Shown one piece after another: positions 38,829 through 47,565 of a stretch of 64,000 nucleotides of DNA. A model generated the notes under the pieces. That model was not told the origin of the DNA. It made no database searches and was given only the letters and a program-made list of their open reading frames with translations. Each line of letters starts with the position of its first letter. Position 1 is the stretch's first letter. Both the position numbers and the translations under genes were made by a program. This DNA comes from Kitasatospora purpeofusca (GTDB lineage Bacteria; Actinomycetota; Actinomycetes; Streptomycetales; Streptomycetaceae), in assembly GCF_000718025.1 (NCBI RefSeq), contig NZ_JODS01000028.1, positions 45,557 to 109,556 on the forward strand. The letters are read 5' to 3'.

Positions 38829-40094
38829 GTGCCGCTCCGAAACAAAATTCGTCCCCATGCCCCCGCCGACCGGCCGTCCCCCCAGTCTCGCAGCATCGGC
38901 GCCCGATCCCGCACCCTCCCCGCGTCCGCCCTCTCCTCCTGGGGCGGCGCCCGACTCGCCCTGACCGCCTTCTTCGCCGTCGACGGCCTGCTCTTCGCCG
39001 CCTGGGTCGTCCGGATCCCCGACATCCGCAACCAGGTCAGCGCCTCGCACGGGGCGCTCGGCCTCGCCCTGCTCTGCGTGTCGGCGGGCGCCGTGGCCAC
39101 CATGCCGCTCGTGAGCCGGCTCTGCCTGCGGTACGGCTCCCGGCCGATCACCGTGGCCTCGCTCGTCCTGCTCGCGGTCTCCGTCCCGCTGCCCGCGCAC
39201 ACCCACTCGGTGCCCGCGCTCGGCGGCGTCCTGCTGCTCTTCGGCGCCGGCTACGGCGGCGCGAACGTCGCCATGAACAGCGCCGCCGTCGAGATCGTGA
39301 GCGAGCTCGGGCGCCCCGTCATGCCCAGCTTCCACGCCGGCTACAGCCTCGGCGGCCTGCTCGGCGCCGGGGCGGGCGGCCTGCTCGCCGGCACCCTGAC
39401 GGCCGCCCAGTGGCTCGCGATCGCCGGACTGCTCGGCCTCGCGGTCACCGCGCTCGCGGGTGCCGCCCTGCTCCGCAGCCCCGCGGCGCGACCGGTCGGC
39501 ACCGCGTCCACCACCGCGTCCACCACCGCGGCCCCCTCCGGCCGCACCGCCGCCGGCGCCGGCCGCGTACTGGTCCTGCTGCTCGGCCTCACCGCGTTCT
39601 GCACCGCGTACGGCGAGGGCGCGATAGCCGACTGGACCACCGTGCACCTGACGGACGACGTCCAGGCCGGCGCGCAGGCGGCCGCCGCCGGTTACGTGGC
39701 CTACGCGCTCGCCATGACCACCGGGCGGATCGGCGGCACCTGGCTGTCCGTCCGGCTCGGGCAGAACCGGGTGATGCTGCTCGGCGGGTTCACAGCTGCG
39801 GCCGGGATGCTGCTGGCCGCGCTCGCCCCGCTGGTCCCGCTCGCCCTGGCCGGGTTCGTGCTGGTCGGGCTCGGACTGGCCAACCTCTTCCCGCTCGCCA
39901 TCGCCCGGGCCGGTGCCGCCGGCGGCCCCCGGGGTGTCGCCCTCGCCTCCACGCTCGGGTACGGCGGCATGCTGATCGGCCCGCCGGTGATCGGCTTCCT
40001 GGCCGACGCGACCAGCCTGCCGCTCGCCCTCACCACGGTCGCGGTCGCGGCCGCCGTGGCCGCCCTGCTCCCGCTGGCCGTCCGGCGGCACTGA
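38829..40094 (+). CDS. MFS transporter
   Basis: 421 residues from GTG 38829. About twelve hydrophobic segments are visible. The first is LALTAFFAVDGLLFAAWVVRI, followed by IRNQVSASHGALGLALL. A conserved-like NVAMNSAAVEIVSELGRPVMPSFHAGYSLGG-type block (split here) is typical of the FucP/YbjJ-like group of MFS proteins. The midpoint loop is Thr/Ala-rich. The substrate is unknown. The divergent ROK regulator suggests a sugar or sugar-like compound. An upstream in-frame ATG at 38793 lies inside the promoter. Confidence 0.88.
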   Translation: MPLRNKIRPHAPADRPSPQSRSIGARSRTLPASALSSWGGARLALTAFFAVDGLLFAAWVVRIPDIRNQVSASHGALGLALLCVSAGAVATMPLVSRLCLRYGSRPITVASLVLLAVSVPLPAHTHSVPALGGVLLLFGAGYGGANVAMNSAAVEIVSELGRPVMPSFHAGYSLGGLLGAGAGGLLAGTLTAAQWLAIAGLLGLAVTALAGAALLRSPAARPVGTASTTASTTAAPSGRTAAGAGRVLVLLLGLTAFCTAYGEGAIADWTTVHLTDDVQAGAQAAAAGYVAYALAMTTGRIGGTWLSVRLGQNRVMLLGGFTAAAGMLLAALAPLVPLALAGFVLVGLGLANLFPLAIARAGAAGGPRGVALASTLGYGGMLIGPPVIGFLADATSLPLALTTVAVAAAVAALLPLAVRRH

Positions 40095-40170
40095 GCCGCC
40101 CGCCGGCCCGCCGGACGGAGGGCTCACCGGCGGCTCCCCCACGCCTCCGGGCCCGTGCGAGGATCGCGCC

Positions 40171-40752
40171 ATGACGAACAGCACCGGACCGGTCCAGCTC
40201 CTCCGCGCCGCCGAACGCCCGGCCACCGCCTGGCGCAACGGCGGCGGGGTGACCAGGGAGGTCGCCGGTTACCCGGCGGGTTCGGGGCTGGACGACTTCC
40301 AGTGGCGGGTCAGCCTCGCCGACGTCGGGTCGGCCGGGCCCTTCTCCGCCTTCCCCGGGGTGGACCGGGTGATCACCCTGGTCGAGGGCCCGGGGATGGC
40401 CCTGACCGTGGACGGCACCGAGCACGTCGTCGACGCGCCGTTCCGCCCGTTCGCCTTCTCCGGCGACGCGGCCACCGACTGCCGGCTGCTCGGCGGCCCG
40501 CTGGTCGACTTCAACGTGATGACCCGACGCGGCCGCGCCACCGCCGAACTGGCCCTGGCGACGGAGCCCCGGCCGCTCGTCGTCGCCGCCGGCACCACCG
40601 TGCTGCTGGTCTGCCTGTCCGGCACCGCGGACCTCGACGACGCCACCACCCTCACCCACTACGACGCCGCCCTCCTCACCGCCCCCGCCACCCACACCCT
40701 CGACCCCGCCGGCACCACCGCCGTACTCACGCTCCGCGTCTCCGTCGACTAG
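40171..40752 (+). CDS. hutD: HutD family protein
   Basis: 193 residues from ATG 40171. Motifs are LLRAAERPATAWRNGGGVTREVA, split in the family as W(K/R)NGGG, then FQWRVSLADVGSAGPFSAFPGVDR and FAFSGDAATDCRLLGGPLVDFNVMTRRG (each quoted only in part as diagnostic). HutD is a double cupin found with histidine-utilisation genes in pseudomonads and thought to limit urocanate or formylglutamate build-up. No other hut gene is in the window. Its stop abuts the stop of the convergent gene without a gap. Confidence 0.88.
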   Translation: MTNSTGPVQLLRAAERPATAWRNGGGVTREVAGYPAGSGLDDFQWRVSLADVGSAGPFSAFPGVDRVITLVEGPGMALTVDGTEHVVDAPFRPFAFSGDAATDCRLLGGPLVDFNVMTRRGRATAELALATEPRPLVVAAGTTVLLVCLSGTADLDDATTLTHYDAALLTAPATHTLDPAGTTAVLTLRVSVD

Positions 40753-41931
40753 CTAGCGAGCGTCCGGCCCCAGTCCCAGCGCGGCGAGCACCCGCTCCAG
40801 CTCCCCTCCCTCGGCGCCCTCGACCTCGATGGCGCCCGCCACCCGCAGCTCGAGGTGGGCGAACCGGGGGACCAGCGCGGTCAGGACCGCCAGCGGGTCC
40901 CGCTCCGCGTCGGTGTCCTCGATCACCAGCTCCCGGACGGTCAGGCTCTCCAGTTGGGGCAGCAGCGGGTGCTCGGCAAGGACGACGAGGTCACCGGCCT
41001 CCTCGGGCTCGAACGTCGCCGCGCCCAGGTCGAGGTGCCGCAGCCGGGGGTACCCGGCGGGGGCGAGCTCCTCCAGCTGGAGGTTGCTGCCGACGGTGCC
41101 GTGCACGTCGTCGTCGATCTCCACCTCCAGCGCGACCAGGCCCGGCGTGGACGTCCCGAACAGGGACCCGTCCGAGAAGACCGCGCCCCTGGTCCGCAGG
41201 TGCGTCAGCTCCTCGTGCACCACGTCGTCGAACAGGAACGCGCCTTCGAGCTCCAGACTGCGCAGGGCGGGCAGCGCGGGCCAGAGCGCCCGGCCCGCCT
41301 CGTGCGGGACCACCGGGTCGTGCAGGTACCGCTCGACCTCCAGCGGGCGGCCGGTCGAGGTCCGGTGGAGCTCGAAGAGCGTGTCGTAGTGGTGGCCGAG
41401 GTACAGCTCCGCGAGCCGGGGCCGCCGCCGCGCGGCGAGCGCCGCGGCGGCGCGCCCGGCCGAGTGGTGGTGGTCCGTCAGGCGCAGCTCCAGCGTGCGC
41501 AGCCGCCCGGCGGCGGGGTGGCGCAGCAGCACGTCGACCAGGGCCGCCTCCCACTGCTCGGGGTCGTCCGGGTCGTGGCCGCCGCCGTGCGGCAGCTCCG
41601 CCAGGAGCCGGACCACCAGCGCCCGGCGCCGCCGAGCGGTCCCGTCCGCCGGGCCGGTCCCCTCCGTCAGCCGGAACCCGGCGGTGTCGAGGAAGCCGCG
41701 GGACCAGCCGAGCCGCCACGATCCGTCGGCCCGGAGGCCGTCCAGCCCGCAGTCCCGCTCCACCTGCCGGTACAGCGCCGCGAGTTCCGGGTCGTCGGCC
41801 GGCGCCCCCCGGTGCTCCAGCCGGATCGCCTCCCCCCGCGGATCACCGGCCTCGCTCAGCACCCGCGCGTACACGAGCCAGTCCGCCCAGTCCTCCGACA
41901 CCGGCACCGGCACCTCGTCGACGAAACCCAC
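40753..41931 (-). CDS. TIGR02996-type protein with leucine-rich-like repeats
   Basis: 392 residues from GTG 41929-41931 behind AGGAGAG. The N-terminal part (SEDWADWLVYARVLSEAGDPRGEAIRLEH) resembles the short TIGR02996 module first noted in myxobacteria and planctomycetes (WLVYADWLEERGDPRGE). The rest has irregular Leu-rich strands (LRTLELRLTD, LAELYLGHHYDTL, LRSLELEGAFL, LRHLDLGAATF, LESLTVRELVIED) like a leucine-rich repeat solenoid. It is cytoplasmic, with no signal peptide. Function unknown. Confidence 0.8.
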   Translation of the reverse strand: MGFVDEVPVPVSEDWADWLVYARVLSEAGDPRGEAIRLEHRGAPADDPELAALYRQVERDCGLDGLRADGSWRLGWSRGFLDTAGFRLTEGTGPADGTARRRRALVVRLLAELPHGGGHDPDDPEQWEAALVDVLLRHPAAGRLRTLELRLTDHHHSAGRAAAALAARRRPRLAELYLGHHYDTLFELHRTSTGRPLEVERYLHDPVVPHEAGRALWPALPALRSLELEGAFLFDDVVHEELTHLRTRGAVFSDGSLFGTSTPGLVALEVEIDDDVHGTVGSNLQLEELAPAGYPRLRHLDLGAATFEPEEAGDLVVLAEHPLLPQLESLTVRELVIEDTDAERDPLAVLTALVPRFAHLELRVAGAIEVEGAEGGELERVLAALGLGPDAR

Positions 41932-42000
41932 GCCACTCTCCTGTCCTCGGTCCACGGCAGTATCCCCGCCCCCACCGACACCCGGCGCACCGGACCGCCG

Positions 42001-42031
42001 CGCGGGAAGTCGGCCCGTCCGACTTCCCACG
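42001..42031. repeat. distant copy of the GGAAGTCGG palindrome
   Basis: Arms of 13 bp (42001-42013 and 42019-42031, one mismatch) around CCCGT have the same 13-5-13 geometry as the first element at 10741. It lies between the lipase stop and the start of the TIGR02996-type gene. Confidence 0.75.
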
Positions 42032-42070
42032 CGGCGGCAACGGCCTTGAGCGGCACCGGTGGTGGCGGCC

Positions 42071-43069
42071 TCAGCCGCAGAGCACCGGTGTGGCGTGGGC
42101 CGGGTCGAGCGCGTTGGTGACCAGGTGCAGCGCGGTCGGCGCGAAGGCGACGGCCACATGCTCGGCGAGCGACAGCGGGCAGTGCGCCTGGACCACCTCG
42201 TTGTCCACGGCCGCCGCACCGGCACCGCCCGCACCGTCCAGGAACTGGCTCCGGTAGGGCGTGACGACCTCGTCGTAGACCGTGGAGATCACGGTGTAGC
42301 GCACGCCGGGGACGGTGTCCGGCCGGGAGGCCATCCGCCGGTTGAAGTCGGAGCCGACCGCCTGGTCCCGGCAGGCCGCGCAGGCCGTGTAGATCAGTTC
42401 GGCGACGCGCGGGAAGTACGGGGCGAGGTTGGTGATGCCGTCCAGCGTGGTGCCGTGGTTGGACGGCGCGAGGGCGACCAGCTTGCCGACCTTGGCCGCG
42501 CCGCCGAGGAACTTCAGGTAGTAGTTCGGCAGCATGCCGCCCTGCGAGTGGCCGACCAGGTCGACCTGGGCCGCGCCGGTCGCCCCGCGCACCAGGTCGA
42601 CGAAGCGCGCGAGTTGGGCCGCCGAGTCGGCGACCGGGGCGAGCCCGCCGATCGGCAGCAGCAGTCCGCTGCCGGACGAGGTGATGCCGGGGACCGTGCC
42701 GTAGTCCAGGGCGAAGACGCAGTAGCCCAGGCTCTTCAGCAGCGGCGAGAGCACCAGCCAGTTCTCGTACCGGTTGGCGAAGGTGCCGTGCACCAGGACC
42801 ACCGGGTTCGGGTGGGCGGCACTCGGCCGGCAGGTCCAGTCGTTGGCGCCGGGCGGGGAGGCCACCGTGTCGCCGTCGGGCGGGAGTTCAGCCGCGGAAG
42901 CCGGGGCGGGGGCAGCGGCGGCGGGCGCGGTGGGGGTCGCGTCCGCCGCCCGGGCCGCACCGGCGGGAGTGCCGGCGAGCAGCGCACCGGCCAGGAGCGC
43001 CGCACCAGTGGCCCCAAGGAGCCTGCGGCGCAACAGCCTTGCGGCGGAGCGGAGAAGTGGGGTTCTCAA
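42071..43069 (-). CDS. secreted lipase/esterase (alpha/beta hydrolase)
   Basis: 332 residues from TTG 43067-43069, chosen because GGAGG lies 6 nt upstream. ATG 43121-43123 would add 18 residues without an RBS. The twin-Arg-containing signal peptide RLLRRRLLGATGAALLAGALLAG ends near AARA. The mature part has NPVVLVHGTFANRYENW, DLVGHSQGGMLPNYYL (catalytic Ser in GHSQG), VYDEVVTPYRS with a possible Asp and a His near DNEVVQAHCPL. It matches Streptomyces triacylglycerol lipases of the LipA/esterase type, with two Cys pairs (CAAC) for disulfides. It acts on extracellular lipid esters. Confidence 0.88.
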   Translation of the reverse strand: MRTPLLRSAARLLRRRLLGATGAALLAGALLAGTPAGAARAADATPTAPAAAAPAPASAAELPPDGDTVASPPGANDWTCRPSAAHPNPVVLVHGTFANRYENWLVLSPLLKSLGYCVFALDYGTVPGITSSGSGLLLPIGGLAPVADSAAQLARFVDLVRGATGAAQVDLVGHSQGGMLPNYYLKFLGGAAKVGKLVALAPSNHGTTLDGITNLAPYFPRVAELIYTACAACRDQAVGSDFNRRMASRPDTVPGVRYTVISTVYDEVVTPYRSQFLDGAGGAGAAAVDNEVVQAHCPLSLAEHVAVAFAPTALHLVTNALDPAHATPVLCG

Positions 43070-43093
43070 CGGTTGCCTCCGGAGCGGAAGTTT

Positions 43094-43109
43094 GTTACCA
43101 ACAGGTAAC
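43094..43109 (-). promoter_or_regulatory. GTTACC-AACA-GGTAAC operator upstream of the lipase gene
   Basis: A perfect 6-bp-arm palindrome lies 24 nt upstream of the lipase start, overlapping the expected transcription start. Read as GTTAC-N6-GTAAC it also has the spacing of a single GlnR-type a/b half-site pair, though without further evidence. Confidence 0.5.
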
Positions 43110-43182
43110 CCGAGTGCCTCCATCCTGCGGTCGCCCCTCCGACCTGGGTCTCGGGCGGCTTCCAGACCTCGACGGAGTTCTC

Positions 43183-43196
43183 TGTGACCGGTCACA
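43183..43196 (+). promoter_or_regulatory. 14-bp perfect palindrome over the pucR-type start codon
   Basis: TGTGACCGGTCACA covers the GTG start (43184-43186) and the next codons. It could be an autoregulatory operator for the regulator it starts, or affect initiation by mRNA pairing. Confidence 0.5.
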
Positions 43197-44479
43197 ATTC
43201 ACCCCCCACCGCAGCCGGTTGGCGGATCCCGGTGATCGGCGGCACCGCCGCCGACCAACGTCTGCTGAGCGCCGTACCGGAGTTGGCCGAGGCCCTGGTC
43301 GCCGCACTGCTGGACCGGGTGCCGGCCTACCGCCGCTTCCCCCGCGAACTCGCCGCCGGCGAACTGGTCCCGGTCGCCGCCCGCCGGATCCGCGCCCTCG
43401 CCCACGCCGTCCGCACCGGACTGCCCGCCCCCGAGGGCGAGTTCGCCGCCGTCCGGGAGGCCGCCGCCCGGCGCGCCGAGGAGGGCGTGCCGCTGGACGC
43501 CGTGCTCTTCGCCCACCACCTCGGCATGGAGGTCTGCTGGGAGCTGATCACCCGGCACGCCGACGACGGCGACGCCGCCGACCTGCTGCTGCTCAACCGG
43601 CTGATGCTCAACCACCTGCGCCGGGCCGCCGCCGCGACCTGCGCCGGATACCTGGCGGAGGGCCGCGGCGACGCCGACGAACGGCGGGCCGCCCGAGGGG
43701 CCCTGGTCACCGCGCTGCTGGACGGCGCGCCCGCCGAGGCCGCGGCGGCGGCCGCCCGGGCCGGGATCGGCCTGCCGCCCGCCTACGCGGTGCTGCGCCT
43801 CGCCGTCGCCGAGCACCCCGACGAGCGCTCCCCGGACGTCGACCGGGCGGTCGCGGGGCACCGCAAGCTGCGCCGGCTGCGCACCGAACTCGACCACGCC
43901 ACCCGGCAGTCGGCGCTGTCCGCGCTCACCGCCGCCGGCGGTGTGGTGCTGGTCCCGCTGGAGCACGACCCCGAGGCCGTGCCCGAACAGGCCTGGGAGC
44001 GGCTGGCCGAGACCCTGCGGCGCCTCGCGCGCGCGGCGGGAGTCGCCGTCCGGGCGGGCGGGTCCGCCTCGGCGCCCGCCGAGGTACCGGCGGGCGCCGC
44101 GCTCGCGGCGGAGGTCCTCGAAGTGGCCCTGGCGGTCGGGCGGGCACCCGGCCTGCACCGCCTGGACGACCTGCTGGTCGAGTACCAGCTCAGCCGGCCC
44201 AGCCGGGCCCGGTCGCGGCTCGCCGCACTGCTCGCCCCGCTGGACGACGCGGGCGAACTGCTCACCACCCTGCGGGTGCACCTGGCCGGCGGTCTCAGCA
44301 GACGCCACACGGCCCAGGTGCTCCATCTGCACCCCAACACCGTGGACTACCGGCTGCGCCGGATCGCCGTCCGCACCGGCCTGGACCCCACCCGGCCCGC
44401 CGACCTGCCCCGGATCGCGGCCGCCCTCGCCGCCCGCGACGCCGAACGCGCCGCCGCGGACACCCGGGCCGCCCCCTGA
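43184..44479 (+). CDS. PucR family transcriptional regulator
   Basis: 431 residues from GTG 43184. The N-terminal helical sensor region (LAEALVAALLDRVPAYRRFPREL, then VLFAHHLGMEVCWELI) resembles the RsbRD-N/DUF-type domain of many Streptomyces PucR proteins. A GGDEF-like middle domain follows. The C-terminal PucR helix-turn-helix is LLTTLRVHLAGGLSRRHTAQVLHLHPNTVDYRLRRI (quoted as landmark, about residues 363-400, motif HPNTVDYRLRR). It is divergent from the lipase gene and may control it. Confidence 0.88.
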   Translation: MTGHNSPPTAAGWRIPVIGGTAADQRLLSAVPELAEALVAALLDRVPAYRRFPRELAAGELVPVAARRIRALAHAVRTGLPAPEGEFAAVREAAARRAEEGVPLDAVLFAHHLGMEVCWELITRHADDGDAADLLLLNRLMLNHLRRAAAATCAGYLAEGRGDADERRAARGALVTALLDGAPAEAAAAAARAGIGLPPAYAVLRLAVAEHPDERSPDVDRAVAGHRKLRRLRTELDHATRQSALSALTAAGGVVLVPLEHDPEAVPEQAWERLAETLRRLARAAGVAVRAGGSASAPAEVPAGAALAAEVLEVALAVGRAPGLHRLDDLLVEYQLSRPSRARSRLAALLAPLDDAGELLTTLRVHLAGGLSRRHTAQVLHLHPNTVDYRLRRIAVRTGLDPTRPADLPRIAAALAARDAERAAADTRAAP

Positions 44480-44492
44480 CCCCTGCCCTTCG

Positions 44493-45029
44493 TCAGCCCC
44501 GGGCCTTCCAGTCCTGGACCAGCAGGCCGAGCAGCACCTCGTCCAGGAACTCGCCCATCACCCAGGCCGAGGAGCGCAGCACGCCCTCCCGGACGAAGCC
44601 GTTGCCCTCGGCGGCGCGGAGCATCGCGGCGTTGTCCGCGAGGGTCTCGACCTGAAGCCGCCGCAGGCCGCGCACCACGAAGCCGTAGTGGCACAGCACC
44701 GCGACCGCCTCGCTGCCGTGGCCCCGCCCGCGGGCGGAGGGGAGCAGCCCGAGCCCGAGGTGCGCGGAGCGGTTGTGGTTGTCGATGCCCCACAGGCTCG
44801 CGCTGCCGAGGAGCGCGCCGCTGTCGAGCTCCACCACGGAGAACGGCACGACCGCGTCGTCCGTGCGGTCCAGCGAGACCCGGGACTCCTTCGAGCCGGG
44901 CGGGATCGGCCGCCACGCTGCGCTCTCGGCCCGCGAGGAGTTGGCCACGTCGTCGTGGAGCTCGGTCAGCAGGACCGGAAGGTCGTCCTCGTGCCGGGCC
45001 CGCAGCCCGATCTTCTCTCCTCGAAGCAT
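44493..45029 (-). CDS. GNAT family acetyltransferase (RimJ/RimL-like)
   Basis: 178 residues from ATG 45027-45029 behind AGGAAG. GNAT elements are LRARHEDDLPVLLTEL, AHLGLGLLPSARGRGHGSEAV (the R/QxxGxG/A acetyl-CoA motif RGRGHG) and VETLADNAAMLRAAEGNGFVREGVLR (family motif B). It matches the RimJ-type subgroup acting on protein N-termini or small amines. Its stop lies 13 bp from the convergent pucR-type stop. Confidence 0.88.
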   Translation of the reverse strand: MLRGEKIGLRARHEDDLPVLLTELHDDVANSSRAESAAWRPIPPGSKESRVSLDRTDDAVVPFSVVELDSGALLGSASLWGIDNHNRSAHLGLGLLPSARGRGHGSEAVAVLCHYGFVVRGLRRLQVETLADNAAMLRAAEGNGFVREGVLRSSAWVMGEFLDEVLLGLLVQDWKARG

Positions 45030-45105
45030 GCGAGCTTCCTATCCGACCCCGCGGAGCGGCGGCAACCGAATTAGGGCCTGCCGCTCGGATCCTGGCCGCC
45101 CGGCC

Positions 45106-45864
45106 TCAGACCTCGGACTCGCCCGGCAGCCGCAGGTCCCAGCCCGCCAGCGCGCGCAGCTGCGCGGCGGTCATGTCGTCCGGCAGCGGGCTCGGCGGCT
45201 CGTTGCGGAACGGCGGCTGCCAGCCCTCCTCCTGCGTCCAGCGGCGGACGGCCCTGGCCGGCGCGCCCGCCACCACCGTGTGGTCCGGCACCTCGCCGCG
45301 CACCACCGAGCCGGCCGCGACGACCACGTTGCGGCCCAGCCGGGCGCCGGGGAGGATCACCGCCCCGGTGCCGATCCAGCTGCCGGAGCCGATCTCCACC
45401 GGCTCGTTGCGCGGCCACTGCTTGCCGATCGGCAGGTCCGTCGCCCGGTACTCGTGCGCCTGGTCGGATATGTAGACGCCGGGCCCGGTCCACACGTCGT
45501 CGCCCAGCACGATCGACTGGTGGCCGACGATGTGGCTGTCCCGGCCGATCACGCAGCCGCCGCCGATCCGCACGATCGGCTCGGGCCCGAGGTCCAGGCC
45601 GGGGAGGAAGCCCGCGCTGATGGTCACCCGCTCGCCGATGATCGAGAACGGGCCGATGGTGATCCACTGCTCGTTGAAGACCGCGCCGAGCGGGAAGCTC
45701 AGCTTCGTGCCCGCGCCGAGCTCCCCGAAGCGGTACGGCCCGGGGTTCTCGCTGGAGACCGCGCCGGCCCGCTGCACCCACTGCCAGCCCCGGTGGACGA
45801 GCCGCCCCGCAGCGCGCCGGCCGCCGGCCCGGGCGGCGCTGAACAGGGAACGCGTGATCGACAT
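45106..45864 (-). CDS. hexapeptide-repeat acyltransferase
   Basis: 252 residues from ATG 45862-45864. It is built of left-handed beta-helix hexapeptides (IGRDSHIVGHQSIVLGDDVWTG, then GSWIGTGAVILPGARLGRN). It ends in the usual cap (VVAAGSVVRGEVPDHTVVAGAPARAVR), like maltose/galactoside O-acetyltransferases and WbbJ-type enzymes. The N-terminus is basic with no signal. Substrate unknown; possibly surface sugars. Confidence 0.88.
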   Translation of the reverse strand: MSITRSLFSAARAGGRRAAGRLVHRGWQWVQRAGAVSSENPGPYRFGELGAGTKLSFPLGAVFNEQWITIGPFSIIGERVTISAGFLPGLDLGPEPIVRIGGGCVIGRDSHIVGHQSIVLGDDVWTGPGVYISDQAHEYRATDLPIGKQWPRNEPVEIGSGSWIGTGAVILPGARLGRNVVVAAGSVVRGEVPDHTVVAGAPARAVRRWTQEEGWQPPFRNEPPSPLPDDMTAAQLRALAGWDLRLPGESEV

Positions 45865-46011
45865 GCGCTCACGTTACCGGTCCGTACGGTCCGCCCGGCG
45901 CGGAGGCGGCCAAGGTCACACGGGCCGCGTCGGCACGCCCTCGCGACATTTTCGCCGCCCATCCATGGGAACACGCGTCCGAATACCGCCGATGCTGCCA
46001 GAATCCCGATC

Positions 46012-46770
46012 ATGGAGATCACCGCACACATCGACGCCCTGCGCCACGAGGGCGGCCTGCTCGCCGACGCCGCCGCCCGCACCGAGCTCGACGCCCCCGT
46101 CCCGACCTGCCCGGAGTGGCGGCTGCGGGACCTCGTCCTGCACACCGGCCATGTGCACCGCTGGGCCACCACCCACCTCCGGGACGGTCGGCCGACGCCG
46201 ATGGACGAGGCGAGCCAGCAGGCGATCTGGGCGGAGAAGCCGGACGACGCCGTCCTCGTCGACTGGTTCCGCGCGGGCCACGGCGCCCTGGTCGACACCC
46301 TCCTCGCCGCCCCGGCCGACCTGGACTGCTGGACCTTCCTGCCGACGGCCCCGAGCCCGCTCGCGTTCTGGGCCCGCCGGCAGGCGCACGAGACGGCCGT
46401 GCACCGGATCGACGCCGACGCGGCCGCCGGCGCCGAGGGACCGGCGACCGCACCGGAGCTCGCGCTCGACGGCATCGACGAACTGCTGCGCGGCTTCCTG
46501 TCCCGCGACCGCTCCACGCTCCGCAGCGAGCGGCCGCGCACCGTGCTGGTCAGCACGACCGACGGGCCCGGCCGCTGGCTGGCGACGGTCAGCGAGGAAC
46601 CGCTGTCCGTCGAGCTCACCGAGGCCCCGGCCGACCTGACCCTCACCGGCCCGGCCCGGGACCTCTACCTGCTGCTCTGGAACCGGCTGCCCGCCGGGAC
46701 CGGTCGGGTGGAGCACTCCGGCGACGAGGCGCTGCTCGAACTCTGGCGCGAGACCGCCACCATCGGCTGA
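46012..46770 (+). CDS. maleylpyruvate isomerase-like mycothiol-dependent family protein
   Basis: 252 residues from ATG 46012. The N-terminal DinB-like helical bundle of the MDMPI family is seen in HIDALRHEGGLLADAAART, VPTCPEWRLRDLVLHTGHVHRW (metal-ligand His residues) and ARRQAHETAVHRIDAD. A C-terminal half ends LTGPARDLYLLLWNRLP. The fold binds a metal and in some members uses mycothiol, which fits an actinomycete. The substrate is not apparent. Confidence 0.88.
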   Translation: MEITAHIDALRHEGGLLADAAARTELDAPVPTCPEWRLRDLVLHTGHVHRWATTHLRDGRPTPMDEASQQAIWAEKPDDAVLVDWFRAGHGALVDTLLAAPADLDCWTFLPTAPSPLAFWARRQAHETAVHRIDADAAAGAEGPATAPELALDGIDELLRGFLSRDRSTLRSERPRTVLVSTTDGPGRWLATVSEEPLSVELTEAPADLTLTGPARDLYLLLWNRLPAGTGRVEHSGDEALLELWRETATIG

Positions 46771-46791
46771 GCCGAGCGGCCGCGACAGCCG

Positions 46792-47565
46792 TCAGCGCAC
46801 CCAGCGGGCGGGCCGCTTCTCCAGGAACGACCGCATGCCCTCCTGCGCCTCCTCCGAGCCGAACAGCCGCGCCGACAGCTCGACCAGCTCGTCCGCGTCC
46901 CGCTCGAAGGAGCGCACCACCTCGGCGTTGGCGAGCCGCTTGGACTGCGCCAGGCCCTGCGGCGAACCCAGCCGCAGGGCGTCCAGCAGCTCCTTCAGCG
47001 CGACCTCGACCGACTCCGGCGCGTCGGCCGCCCGGGTGACCAGACCGATCCGGGCGGCCTCGGCCGCGTCGAACACCTCGCCGGTCAGGTAGTACCGGGA
47101 GGCCGCGCGCGGGTCCAGCTTGGGGCGCAGCGGCAGCGAGATCACGGCCGGCGCCAGGCCGAGCCTGACCTCGGTGAACGCGAAGGTGGCGGCCGGTCCG
47201 GCGATCGCCAGATCGGCCGCGCCCACCAGCCCCAGCCCGCCGGCCCGCACGTGCCCGTCGATGACGGCGATCACCGGCTTGGCGCAGTCCACGATGGCCC
47301 GCTGGAGGTCGACCAGCCCGCGCGGCCCGACCGTCGGGTCCGCCCCGGTCGCCTCCGAGAGGTCCGCCCCGGCGCAGAACACCTTGCCCGCGTGCGTCAG
47401 CACCACCGCGCGCACCTCCGGATCCGCGGCCGCCCCGGCCAGCCCGGCGGTCAGCTCGGCCATCAGCCGACGGGAGAGCGCGTTGCGGTTGTGCGGCGAG
47501 TCGAGGGTCAGCGTGGTGACCGCGTCCTCGGTGGAGACACGGACAAAGGGCGCTTCACTGGTCAT
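46792..47565 (-). CDS. enoyl-CoA hydratase/isomerase family protein
   Basis: 257 residues from ATG 47563-47565. Crotonase landmarks are LDSPHNRNALSRRLMAEL, VFCAGADLSE, IVDCAKPVIAVIDGHVRAGG (oxyanion hole and first catalytic region) and FTEVRLGLAPAVISLPLR. The first catalytic Glu position of classical hydratases is replaced in GHVRAGGLGLVGAADLA, while Glu is kept in FTEVRLG. Activity may therefore be isomerase- or other crotonase-type. It stands as a single gene. Confidence 0.88.
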   Translation of the reverse strand: MTSEAPFVRVSTEDAVTTLTLDSPHNRNALSRRLMAELTAGLAGAAADPEVRAVVLTHAGKVFCAGADLSEATGADPTVGPRGLVDLQRAIVDCAKPVIAVIDGHVRAGGLGLVGAADLAIAGPAATFAFTEVRLGLAPAVISLPLRPKLDPRAASRYYLTGEVFDAAEAARIGLVTRAADAPESVEVALKELLDALRLGSPQGLAQSKRLANAEVVRSFERDADELVELSARLFGSEEAQEGMRSFLEKRPARWVR

